This document shows positions 1 to 6,606 of a stretch of 8,490 nt of DNA, piece after piece. Position numbers and translations under genes: made by a program. The notes below the pieces were generated by a model. That model ran no database searches and was not told the origin of the DNA. It saw nothing but the letters and a program-made list of their open reading frames with translations. This DNA is from Chitinophagia bacterium (GTDB lineage Bacteria; Bacteroidota; Bacteroidia; Chitinophagales; Chitinophagaceae): NCBI GenBank assembly GCA_010021705.1, contig RGMU01000058.1:1-8490 (forward strand). The letters run 5' to 3'. How positions within the stretch are numbered: the stretch's first letter is position 1; each line of letters starts with the position of its first letter.

Positions 1-847
1 GGGTTTTACAGCCCCAAAACAGCCCTTCTAACACCGGTATGCCAAAGCCTTCGTAATAAGACACTGATACGTGTATCTGTGCCTCTTGGTACAGGGCTAT
101 CAGTTGGCTATCCGTTACATTTTCTTTGATATGCACATTGTGGCTTAACAGTTTATCCGTATCCCATTCTGTTTTGGCAAATGCTTTTCCTTTATTGCCC
201 ACTATCACTAATTGGTATTGGTGAAAATGCCCTGACACTATAAAGGCTCGTATCAAATTATACTGATTTTTACGCGGGTTCACAGACCCTACGGCTAATA
301 TCATTGTTTTTTTAGCATTCGCACTGTTATCGCCGCTATGAGTAGCTATGGCATTAGCAATGCCATTATAAGTTATGCTAACGCACTCCGGCTCAATGGC
401 ATAATGCTTAACAATATCATGTTTGATACTTTCGCTTACCGTAAATATATGCTTAGCCCGCTTGGCAATGCGGGGCACAAGATAGTTATACACCGTGCTA
501 AACAGCCTGCTATTCCACTGTGGGTATAGCAAAAACGAAAGGTCGTGTATGGTAATGTAGTTATTACGATAGCTTAAAGGGGCGGTATTGGCAAGGTTTA
601 ATAACGGTGGATTATTCTTTTTTCTTAAAAATTGTGGTAAATCGGTCTGTTCCCATAAATGCCCTGCATTTTTACCAATAATTTGTGGCTTGAGTAGCGC
701 AGCGTATTCTTTTAGTATTATAGCGGGTGGTGCAAGAAAAACTACCTCACTATATAGCTTCTTTATTTGTAAACTACATTCAATAGCATACCTTTGCACC
801 CCTGACAAGGGTTGTGATAGAAAACGTGCATTTATATATATAATCAT
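1..847 (-). CDS. Glycosyltransferase family 4-type (GT1/GT4 fold, GT-B), C-terminus cut by window edge
   Basis: This is a cytoplasmic or membrane-associated sugar transferase that probably adds one residue to the polysaccharide exported by the neighbouring ABC transporter. The minus strand reads as 282 uninterrupted codons from ATG at 847 to the left edge, with no stop, so the end of the gene lies outside. The N-terminus has the pattern INARFL..PLSGVQRY (residues 5-20) typical of this family. Residues 99-105 read TIHDLSF, 134-139 IFTVSE, 187-194 GSVNPRKN (start of the second Rossmann domain), and 266-274 EGFGIPVLE, the E-x7-E nucleotide-sugar motif. Family members are usually about 360-380 residues, so roughly 80-100 residues are missing. 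An AAGG lies a few bases before the start. It is divergent from the export operon with 54 bp between the two starts. Donor and acceptor sugars cannot be told from sequence. Confidence 0.93.
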   Translation of the reverse strand, partial: MIIYINARFLSQPLSGVQRYAIECSLQIKKLYSEVVFLAPPAIILKEYAALLKPQIIGKNAGHLWEQTDLPQFLRKKNNPPLLNLANTAPLSYRNNYITIHDLSFLLYPQWNSRLFSTVYNYLVPRIAKRAKHIFTVSESIKHDIVKHYAIEPECVSITYNGIANAIATHSGDNSANAKKTMILAVGSVNPRKNQYNLIRAFIVSGHFHQYQLVIVGNKGKAFAKTEWDTDKLLSHNVHIKENVTDSQLIALYQEAQIHVSVSYYEGFGIPVLEGLFWGCKT

Positions 848-901
848 TTTATTACCTTCACATCAATTTTTGAACTCGTAAAATACCAATAATTATTCGG
901 C
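848..901. promoter_or_regulatory. Divergent intergenic region between glycosyltransferase and export operon
   Basis: These 54 AT-rich bases separate two start codons facing away from each other. Promoters for both directions must lie here or inside the opposite gene. I cannot find a convincing match to the Bacteroidota -33/-7 consensus (TTTG, then TAnnTTTG) at proper spacing. There is a TTTTTG on the plus strand near 867-872, but its spacing to any TA-rich -7 element is poor. The region is called from gene layout only. Confidence 0.35.
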
Positions 902-1648
902 GTGCAAAATATTACGCGTATATATGCTTTAAGCAAACGAAATATTATCCTGCGCTATAAAAATTCATTTGCGGGCTTTCTGTGGGGCTTCTTAAAGCCA
1001 CTTTTATATTTGTTGATATTCATTATTGTTTTCAGTTCGCAAGTATCGGCTAATAATTATGTATTGTATGCAACTTCGGGTCTTGTATTTTGGTTTTTTT
1101 TTTCCAACCTTACGCATCAGTCGGTAAACAGTATCATAAATTCCAATGGCATAATTAAGTCTATTAATGTGCCCACTATCTTTTTTCCGCTGTCTGAAGC
1201 CATTAGCGAGCTTTTTAATTTGGTGCTTACTTTAGTGGTGTTTCTGATAGCCATGCACTGGTTTGGGTTGGTATATTCGCCGCTATTAGTGTTTGTTATT
1301 CCTGCTGCTATACTATTTGCCATATTTAGTTTTGGGCTATCACTTATATTATGTTCGCTAAACGTATTTTTTAGAGATGTGGGTATATTGTGGACTACCG
1401 TACAGCCTGCTATATTTTACCTCACTCCCATAGCTTATAACAAAGAAATGATTACCAAAAACTACCCTTGGGTGGTATATTACAATCCTATCTATTACTT
1501 TATTGAGTTGGCAAGAACAATATTATACCAAAACCAAATGCCAAACCTTAGCCTATGGGGAATTTGCTTTGGTATAGCAGGGGGTATGTTTTTATTGGGT
1601 TATGTAATATTTAACGGATTGAAAAACCAATTTATATCAACCATATAA
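902..1648 (+). CDS. ABC-2 type polysaccharide export permease (Wzm/KpsM/TagG family)
   Basis: This is the inner-membrane subunit of an ABC exporter that moves a lipid-linked polysaccharide (O-antigen, capsule or teichoic-acid-like glycan) from cytoplasm to periplasm. The 248 residues match the usual family size of about 260. The N-terminus carries the family hallmark RYKNSFAGFLWGFLKPL (residues 18-34), a basic interfacial helix leading into the first membrane segment. About six membrane segments are visible, near 31-46, 54-72, 100-118, 126-152, 160-178 and 218-238, and the conserved FFRDVG...QP.IFYLTPI block covers 156-177. The start is GTG at 902: an in-frame TAA lies at 890-892 and there is no ATG nearby, so no longer start is possible. 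The ATPase gene follows after 8 bp, which indicates one transcript and one complex. The exported glycan is not identifiable from this subunit. Confidence 0.93.
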   Translation: MQNITRIYALSKRNIILRYKNSFAGFLWGFLKPLLYLLIFIIVFSSQVSANNYVLYATSGLVFWFFFSNLTHQSVNSIINSNGIIKSINVPTIFFPLSEAISELFNLVLTLVVFLIAMHWFGLVYSPLLVFVIPAAILFAIFSFGLSLILCSLNVFFRDVGILWTTVQPAIFYLTPIAYNKEMITKNYPWVVYYNPIYYFIELARTILYQNQMPNLSLWGICFGIAGGMFLLGYVIFNGLKNQFISTI

Positions 1649-1656
1649 CACTATCT

Positions 1657-2385
1657 ATGAACACTAAACTCATTTCATTTAAGAACGTAACGGTATCATT
1701 TTGGCAAAATGATTTTGGGGTTCACTCTATCAAAGATTTGATGAAGCATCGCAAACAGCCGTTTAGTAATAAAATTATCTTAAATGATGTTACATTTGAT
1801 GTGGAACGCGGGGCTTGTATGGCTATATTGGGCAGAAATGGCTCCGGCAAAAGCACCCTTCTAAGAACCATAGCCGGATTAATAAAGCCTATCAAAGGTC
1901 AGATAACCATCAACGGTACTTTTGCGCCCATTTTGGCTATCGGAGCAGGTGTAGAATTGGAACTTTCCGGCTATGAAAATATTAACCTTTTACTATCACT
2001 TTACGGAAGGTATAAAAGAAACAGCAACACAATTCAAGATATTATAGCCTTTTCAGAGCTAAGCCATGAACAGCTTTCCATGCCCGTTAAGCGGTACTCA
2101 TCGGGCATGGTGGCACGTTTGGCTTTTTCCATATCCATTGCCAACGATGCCGACATATTGATTATAGACGAGGTGCTGGCAGTAGGCGATAAGGGGTTTC
2201 AGCAAAAGTGCATGGACAAAATTTTTGGCATTAAAGCTGAAGGCAAAACCATTCTTTTTGTATCCCATTTCACCGAAGAAGTTATGAAAATATGCAACAC
2301 CGCCCTGCTCTTAGATAAAGGCAACCTTATAGACAGTGGCACTGCCGAAGAGATATGCAATAAATATATGCGCTTATTCCCTTAG
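1657..2385 (+). CDS. ABC polysaccharide-export ATPase (Wzt/KpsT/TagH type, no C-terminal sugar-binding domain)
   Basis: This is the nucleotide-binding subunit that powers the permease encoded just upstream. In its 242 residues one sees Walker A GRNGSGKST (59-67), the signature YSSGM (147-151), Walker B ILIIDE (167-172), a D-loop region AVGD (175-178) and the switch histidine in FVSH (201-204). The polysaccharide-exporter features are the N-terminal FG(V)HSIKD segment (20-27) before the core domain, and ILAIGAGVELELSGYENI (92-109), where most ABC ATPases would have a Q-loop glutamine. The protein ends soon after the core, so the C-terminal carbohydrate-binding domain found in the longer Wzt proteins (O8/O9a type) is absent. 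It therefore resembles KpsT/TagH and short Wzt proteins, and export need not depend on chain-end recognition by the ATPase. The gene lies 8 bp after the permease and 11 bp before the GT2 gene. Confidence 0.95.
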   Translation: MNTKLISFKNVTVSFWQNDFGVHSIKDLMKHRKQPFSNKIILNDVTFDVERGACMAILGRNGSGKSTLLRTIAGLIKPIKGQITINGTFAPILAIGAGVELELSGYENINLLLSLYGRYKRNSNTIQDIIAFSELSHEQLSMPVKRYSSGMVARLAFSISIANDADILIIDEVLAVGDKGFQQKCMDKIFGIKAEGKTILFVSHFTEEVMKICNTALLLDKGNLIDSGTAEEICNKYMRLFP

Positions 2386-2396
2386 ACTGCCCCCTT

Positions 2397-4094
2397 ATGG
2401 CTTCGCTATTCAAAAAAATAAAAACACCTGACGAGCCTCTTATTGTTAGCTGCTTTAGGCTGTTTTTGTTGCTTTTTTCACCCGGTGCATGGCGGTATTT
2501 TATTAAAAAAATAAAGGAGAAAAAAGCCGTTAGTAAAAGTAAGTCAATACCCTATCACCAAGCCTACCTTAACCAATACCGCCCCCATGACCTCTTAGCC
2601 GATTTTAACGCTACCCGCTGGCAGACTAAACCCACCTTTTTGCTGCTTATTACAGCTACCGAAGGAACAACTCCCCACCACTGCCAACAAACCTTAGACA
2701 GCCTTAACAGCCAACTATACAGAGATTTTGAAGTAGCGTTTGTAGCCCCAACGTCTTTTGCGCCTCCTGCGGGTATTCCCTCACTTACGCCGGAACAGCT
2801 AAACCCCTATCTGCAACAAACACAATGTGAATATCTTTTTTTTGTACCTGCGGGCTGTATAGTGGCAAATTTTGCCCTCTTTTATATGGCTCGGCACATT
2901 ATCCACCACCCTACCCAACTACTCTATACCAACGAAAACATCCTTAGCAACGGCATATATACTCAACCGGTTTACAAGCCGGCTTTTAGCCCCGACAGGC
3001 TTCTTTGCCACAACTACATTGGCGATGCTTACATTATAAAGACAACCACCCTATTACAATTAGGGGGCATAGACCTTACACTTGGCAATGGTTATACCTA
3101 CGATGTGCTGCTACGCGCCGCTGAAAACCATATACCCTTTACCCACCTTAAAGACCCCGCAATAAGCTACACTGAACACCACAATACACCTGATAATAAA
3201 TACCAATTAAACGCTATTAAAAAAAGAAAATTAAGTGCTACGCTTACTCCTGCGCCTCATAACAAACAGTGGGCAATACTAAACCCACAGGGGAATTTTA
3301 CGGCAACGGTGAGCATTATTATACCCTCAAAAAACAAAACGGATTTACTAAAAACTACTATTGACAGCATCTTTAGCAAAACTACTTATCAATATTTTGA
3401 GATTATAGTATTGGACAATAACAGCACCGAAGCCTCCTTTTTTAGCCTGATAGAGCACTATGAAGCTACGCATCCACACCAATTTCGGTGCGTAAAGGCT
3501 GCCTTTCCGTTCAATTTTTCACGGCTAATGAATTTGGGCGTGGAACAAGCAACCGGCGAATATATATGCCTCCTGAACAACGATATGGAGGTAATTACCC
3601 CACGCTGGATAGAAAACATGCTACTTTATGCCATGCAAAGCCATACCGGAGCAGTGGGCATAAAGCTACTATACCCCAACAACACCCTGCAACACGGCGG
3701 CATTGCCATAACTCCCACCGGCGAAACCTACCACATAGATGCTCACAAATCCGCCAACGAAGCCGGCTATAACGGCTCGCAGACTATTGCAACCAACCTG
3801 ATAGCCGTTACCGCTGCCTGCCTGATGGTAAGCAAGCAAAAGTACCAACAAGTGCACGGCATGGACGAGACATTGGCAATAGAATACAACGATATTGACT
3901 TTTGCATAAAGCTATACAAAGCCGGCTATTATAATGTGTATTTACCCTATATCACCATGTATCACCATGAATCCGCAACGCGGGGGCACCCCCTAAGAAA
4001 CCTAAAAGCATGGCAACAGCACGAGAAAGAACACGCCTACTTTTTGGGGAAAGTAAAAGGGTTTTTAGGGGAAGACCCTTATTGCTATTGCTAA
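2397..4094 (+). CDS. Two-domain GT2 glycosyltransferase, first domain apparently non-catalytic
   Basis: This is a cytoplasmic-face sugar transferase for the exported polysaccharide. Residues 14-38 are hydrophobic with Trp and Arg followed by a Lys-rich stretch (37-49), suggesting peripheral membrane attachment. Residues about 78-262 follow the fold of tandem O-antigen GT2 proteins (QTLDSLNSQLYRDFEV at 98-113; P.YKPAFSPDRLLCHNYIG at 191-209; GGIDLTLGNGYTYDVLLRAAE at 223-243). The acidic positions are lost, however: the usual DDxS is VAPTS (116-120), the DxD region is FFVPAG (148-153), and YSDED is YTNEN (177-181). The second domain (about 303-545) is complete: VSIIIP (305-310), IVLDNNST (337-344), LLNNDMEVITPRWIE (392-406), AACLMV (473-478), EYNDIDFCIKLYKAG (496-510) and HHES (523-526). 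The 565 residues are in line with two-domain members. It is the last gene of the operon, 11 bp after the ATPase. The linkage made is unknown. Confidence 0.9.
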   Translation: MASLFKKIKTPDEPLIVSCFRLFLLLFSPGAWRYFIKKIKEKKAVSKSKSIPYHQAYLNQYRPHDLLADFNATRWQTKPTFLLLITATEGTTPHHCQQTLDSLNSQLYRDFEVAFVAPTSFAPPAGIPSLTPEQLNPYLQQTQCEYLFFVPAGCIVANFALFYMARHIIHHPTQLLYTNENILSNGIYTQPVYKPAFSPDRLLCHNYIGDAYIIKTTTLLQLGGIDLTLGNGYTYDVLLRAAENHIPFTHLKDPAISYTEHHNTPDNKYQLNAIKKRKLSATLTPAPHNKQWAILNPQGNFTATVSIIIPSKNKTDLLKTTIDSIFSKTTYQYFEIIVLDNNSTEASFFSLIEHYEATHPHQFRCVKAAFPFNFSRLMNLGVEQATGEYICLLNNDMEVITPRWIENMLLYAMQSHTGAVGIKLLYPNNTLQHGGIAITPTGETYHIDAHKSANEAGYNGSQTIATNLIAVTAACLMVSKQKYQQVHGMDETLAIEYNDIDFCIKLYKAGYYNVYLPYITMYHHESATRGHPLRNLKAWQQHEKEHAYFLGKVKGFLGEDPYCYC

Positions 4095-4101
4095 TTAATT
4101 A
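4092..4101. other. Convergent gene junction: two TAA stops in a palindrome
   Basis: The plus-strand GT2 gene and the minus-strand cyclase gene end tail to tail with only 4 bp between their stop codons. Both TAA codons lie in the perfect 10-bp palindrome TAATTAATTA. No G+C-rich hairpin with a T-run is present in the gap, so transcription from each side probably runs into the other gene or ends by another mechanism. Confidence 0.6.
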
Positions 4102-4626
4102 CGCCAACTTTTCTACAAAATACATATCTAAATCACCTTTGTTTTTTGCTTGCAGCTTTCCGCGGTGGGTGCAGGCAAAGTTGTTTTTAACTAATTCATA
4201 AGTGGTTTGGGAGATATTAACTTTACCGGCTTCACTGTGCTGCTCCATGCGGGCAGCCGTGTTCACGGTATCACCCCAAATATCATAGGCAAACTTTTTT
4301 ACGCCCACTATGCCGGCTACTAAGCCCCCGCTGTTGATGCCTATACGAATTTGAAAAGTGGCATCTTGCAGCAAGGCATGTCGGGATGTCATAAAGTCTC
4401 GTATCGCTATGCCGGCATTTACTACTTTCTGCGCATGGAGCGGATTGGCTGTAGGTAGCCCACAAACGGCAATGTAGGCATCGCCTACGGTTTTAATTTT
4501 TTCTAAGCCGTGTTGTGCTATTATGCCGTCAAAAGCCTTAAAACACTCGTGTAGTTCGTTTACCAATTCTTGCGGAGTGAAGCGTTCGCTAAAGTTTGTA
4601 AAACCTATAAAATCGGTAAATAGCAC
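4099..4626 (-). CDS. Cyclase receptor, C-terminal fragment: class III adenylate cyclase catalytic domain
   Basis: This frame converts a nucleoside triphosphate to its cyclic monophosphate, most likely ATP to cAMP. GTG at 4626 is the first possible start, but the natural domain begins earlier, at DVT just upstream in the same frame. Within the 175 codons, the two metal-binding aspartates are in LFTDF (D5) and TVGDAY (D49). The purine-selecting residues are Lys45 (EKIKT) and Asp115 (YDIWGD), the Lys/Asp pair of adenylate cyclases rather than the Glu/Cys pair of guanylate cyclases. The transition-state residues Asn122 and Arg126 are present in VNTAARM. All key catalytic positions are therefore intact. 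The stop is 4 bp from the stop of the convergent GT2 gene. Without its receptor part this fragment would be a soluble domain. Confidence 0.9.
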   Translation of the reverse strand: MLFTDFIGFTNFSERFTPQELVNELHECFKAFDGIIAQHGLEKIKTVGDAYIAVCGLPTANPLHAQKVVNAGIAIRDFMTSRHALLQDATFQIRIGINSGGLVAGIVGVKKFAYDIWGDTVNTAARMEQHSEAGKVNISQTTYELVKNNFACTHRGKLQAKNKGDLDMYFVEKLA

Positions 4627-4628
4627 TG

Positions 4629-5399
4629 TTACATCGTGTGGTGCTGTGCTTTGGCACTGCCGGTGGTTTTAAGCTCATCGGCTATATTTTGCGGTAATAT
4701 ATTAAGGAGTAGGGATTCGCTGTGTTGCTTTTCTGTGGTTAACAGTTTATTGTTGCGCACCATAAAAAATGAAAATCCAAGCAGCAACACTACCGCACCA
4801 ATACCAATAAAAGTATAGCTTTTTTGCGTTTTTAGCTTTTGCAGTTGTGCATTTTGCTTAGCGTTATTATCAAGGCTATCGGCAAAGTGCTTTTTATCAT
4901 ATTCATATTGCATGCTTGTTTGGAGTATTTTTTTAGTGTTTTCATCGTTGGTAATAGAGTCTTTATATCTGTCGTATTCCTCCATACAAGCAAGAGATTT
5001 AGCATAGTTGCCTTGCTGTTTATAGATGGAAGCCAGTGCTTTATTAACATCCCTTAGAATATTAAAAGAATTGATTTCAGCAGCAAGCTGCAAAGATTGG
5101 CTATAATAAAATATAGCTTTGTTTAGGTTTTCTGTTTTAGATTTCTGTGTAATTTTTTGGGGCGGGTCTATGATGTGTAATGACACTAATTGGGCTTCTA
5201 ATGTATTGCTTAGACCAAGCATCGCAGTATCCTTTTTAGGCTCAAGCCCTTCGGTTGCTATTGACAAGTAGGTACTTCCTAAATCTTTTAATACGATTAA
5301 AGTTGTCGGTTTGTAAATGGAGAAGCTTTTATTATTTAATGCTTTGTTTCCTAATGTTATACACACTTGATAATTCTTTACGATTAAAGCCATGTCCAT
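4629..5399 (-). CDS. Cyclase receptor, middle fragment: TPR end, coiled linker, membrane helix
   Basis: The frame from ATG 5399 to TAA 4629-4631 encodes 256 residues, but its genuine coding content begins further upstream at about 5525, where it picks up the TPR of the preceding fragment, so the ATG is internal. The visible parts are a TPR around residues 90-150 (ALASIYKQQGNYAKSL at 121-136), a charged helical linker (150-193), one membrane helix (195-214), then TTEKQHSESLLLNILPQNIADELK (221-244). In cyclase receptors this linker lies just before the catalytic domain. The frame ends three residues short of the expected DVTVLFTDF, which is read in the adjacent frame. Not an independent gene. 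Confidence 0.85.
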   Translation of the reverse strand: MDMALIVKNYQVCITLGNKALNNKSFSIYKPTTLIVLKDLGSTYLSIATEGLEPKKDTAMLGLSNTLEAQLVSLHIIDPPQKITQKSKTENLNKAIFYYSQSLQLAAEINSFNILRDVNKALASIYKQQGNYAKSLACMEEYDRYKDSITNDENTKKILQTSMQYEYDKKHFADSLDNNAKQNAQLQKLKTQKSYTFIGIGAVVLLLGFSFFMVRNNKLLTTEKQHSESLLLNILPQNIADELKTTGSAKAQHHTM

Positions 5400-5487
5400 T
5401 AAGCCGGAGAGCGTCTGATATTCATAGTGTATAGCCCCAACAGTCTGATTGAGCTTATATGCTGTAATGTAGGAATTAACGGCTTTT

Positions 5488-6270
5488 TCATATTGATTTA
5501 AGCGTTTGTAAATAGTACCAATGGCACAACATCACATAAGCCATATTCTCCGTACTGTGGGTAAGGCTATCTATTTTCAGTGCTTTGAAATAGTACTGCA
5601 ATGCTTTCTCAAAATCTTTCATTGTAGTATAATAAGTGCCGATATAGCTATACTGGCGTACCATGCGTTCCGTATCATGAATTTGCTCTGAAATTTTGAG
5701 CACTTCAAAAGATGTCTCTAATGCTTTAGGAAAATTGGATTGTTCATAATAGAAGACTGAAATGTTTATTAATGCTGCTAATGCACTTGTTGTGTCTTTG
5801 AGTTCATTAAGCAATTGAATGGCTTTTTGATGAAATAATATGGCAGAGTCTTTTTTTGAAGTATAGAAAAAGGATAAACCAATTTGCATCATTGTTTGGG
5901 CAAGGCATTTTTTATTCTTCAACTGATTATACATTGCCATAGCCCTATTAAAATACCTGCTTGCACTGTCGGTGCTTAGTAAAGCGCTATGATTGGAGCC
6001 TATAACATAATAGGCATCTGCGATACCCGGCTGCCTAGTTAGCTTTTGCGCCAAGGCTAAGCTTTGTTTACCATAAACTAAGCCTTGTTCTGGATTAACT
6101 CTACTGTACTCCGATGATATTGCGTTAAGTATATTCGCCTTATTAGTATCTTCTTTTGCTTTTGGTAGTACTTTTAACAGTGAGTCAATATATGGTTGCA
6201 ATCTCAGCTGTGCATAACAAGCTGAAAAGGAAAATACTAAACAAACTATAAGGGAGATAAGATGCTTCAT
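5488..6270 (-). CDS. Cyclase receptor, N-terminal fragment: signal peptide and periplasmic TPR repeats
   Basis: This 260-codon open frame starts at ATG 6270. Residues 1-20 are a signal peptide with a hydrophobic core and an ACYA-Q cleavage site, as is common in Bacteroidota. A lipoprotein cleavage before Cys18 is possible but fits less well. TPR-like helical pairs follow, with an Ile (usually Ile-Gly) every 40 residues at 90, 130, 170 and 210, and an earlier one at 51. The last dozen residues (from about 249) are out-of-frame translation: the true TPR sequence continues as AIGTIYKRLNQYEKA in the next frame. It is the first of three pieces of one gene. The upstream 97 bp are the only visible place for its promoter. 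Confidence 0.85.
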   Translation of the reverse strand: MKHLISLIVCLVFSFSACYAQLRLQPYIDSLLKVLPKAKEDTNKANILNAISSEYSRVNPEQGLVYGKQSLALAQKLTRQPGIADAYYVIGSNHSALLSTDSASRYFNRAMAMYNQLKNKKCLAQTMMQIGLSFFYTSKKDSAILFHQKAIQLLNELKDTTSALAALINISVFYYEQSNFPKALETSFEVLKISEQIHDTERMVRQYSYIGTYYTTMKDFEKALQYYFKALKIDSLTHSTENMAYVMLCHWYYLQTLKSI

Positions 6271-6367
6271 GTGGTAAAAATAATTATTTTTTTAAAAAAA
6301 GCAATTTATTTAATAATTAAGGTGCAATGGCTTATTTTTATTTAGCGATATAAAGTAAAGCAAATGG
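6271..6367. promoter_or_regulatory. AT-rich spacer between YitT and cyclase genes, probable cyclase promoter region
   Basis: These 97 bases lie upstream of the cyclase receptor gene and downstream of the YitT stop. They contain a symmetric T7A7 tract at 6287-6300, 17-30 bases before the cyclase ATG, and a TTAATAATTAA palindrome at 6310-6320. A minus-strand TTG followed by TAAATTGC near 6301-6327 is a weak candidate for the Bacteroidota -33/-7 pair, but the spacing (about 16) is short. No terminator hairpin for YitT is visible. Confidence 0.3.
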
Positions 6368-6601
6368 TTAATGCTTGGGTTTCTTTGTTAAAATACCGCC
6401 GGAAGTTTCTTTAATGGTATTGGTAAAAATAAATGCTTTTGGGTCAATGGCAGCTACTGCGTCTTTAAGCCGGCGCACTTCAAGGCGGGTTACAACAGTA
6501 AACACAATGTCGCAATCCGAGCTTATTTCAAAGCTATTTTTCATAAAGCCCCGTTCTCCTTTATAAATGGTGATACCGCGCCCTAATTCTTTTACCAACA
6601 C
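6368..6601 (-). CDS. YitT protein, C-terminal DUF2179 fragment
   Basis: The frame is called from GTG 6601, but its coding content reaches back to about 6628 (SAHSERIKE). The visible DUF2179 landmarks are ELGRGITIYKGERGF (5-19), IVFTVVTRLEVRRLKDAV (31-48), DPKAFIFTNTIKET (53-66) and a GGILTKK tail (68-74). It has no membrane segment and no plausible independent start signal, so it is the soluble tail of the broken YitT gene and not a separate small gene. In solved family members this domain is a small alpha/beta cytoplasmic module whose ligand is not settled. Confidence 0.85.
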   Translation of the reverse strand: MLVKELGRGITIYKGERGFMKNSFEISSDCDIVFTVVTRLEVRRLKDAVAAIDPKAFIFTNTIKETSGGILTKKPKH

Positions 6602-6606
6602 TTCTT

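Larger units (their letters stand above)
4099..6270 (-). pseudogene. TPR / transmembrane / class III adenylate cyclase receptor gene, interrupted by two single-base frameshifts
   Basis: Taken together, three minus-strand reading frames form one gene of 724 codons including stop (723 residues) once one extra base near 5526 is ignored and one missing base near 4640 is restored. The reconstructed protein has a signal peptide (1-20), periplasmic TPR repeats with a strict 40-residue step (Ile at 90, 130, 170, 210 and 250), more helical repeats to about 440, a coiled linker, one membrane helix (about 485-504), the linker LLLNILPQNIADELK and a cytoplasmic class III cyclase domain. The likely role is to sense something in the periplasm and make cAMP inside the cell. 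The first and third frames are the same frame (6270 and 4626 differ by a multiple of three); only the middle is displaced. Neither break has a slippery heptamer. It is either a recently broken gene or an intact gene with two consensus errors; the sequence alone cannot decide. Confidence 0.88.

Noticed and set aside
338..881. Plus-strand open frames at 338-529 and 588-881
   Set aside because: They are antisense to the left-edge glycosyltransferase, which reads through the same bases with strong family motifs. The frames themselves show no recognisable protein features.
4057..4080. Inverted repeat AAGGGT / ACCCTT with a 12-base loop near the end of the GT2 gene, as a terminator
   Set aside because: The stem is only 6 bp, lies inside the coding region, and is not followed by a T-run on either strand.
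3488..4201. Frames at 3488-3772 (+), 3669-3857 (-) and 4010-4201 (+)
   Set aside because: They lie in or across the conserved second GT2 domain in other frames, and the translations are compositionally odd, as expected of shadows.
4629..4645. Programmed -1 frameshift joining the receptor and cyclase parts
   Set aside because: No slippery heptamer is present at the overlap, and two other breaks of the same kind lie close by, so random indels or errors explain it better.
4636..5057. Plus-strand frames at 4636-4818 and 4839-5057 and a minus-strand frame at 4832-5050
   Set aside because: They overlap the well-supported membrane-helix and TPR coding sequence of the cyclase receptor and have no family features.
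4099..6270. Cyclase as part of a Pycsar-type anti-phage system
   Set aside because: The cyclase is attached to a signal peptide, TPRs and a membrane helix, and no cyclic-nucleotide-binding effector gene lies beside it. The neighbours are polysaccharide genes and YitT.
6287..6300. T7A7 tract as a terminator for the YitT gene
   Set aside because: It has no G+C stem. It is more simply an AT-rich upstream tract of the cyclase gene.
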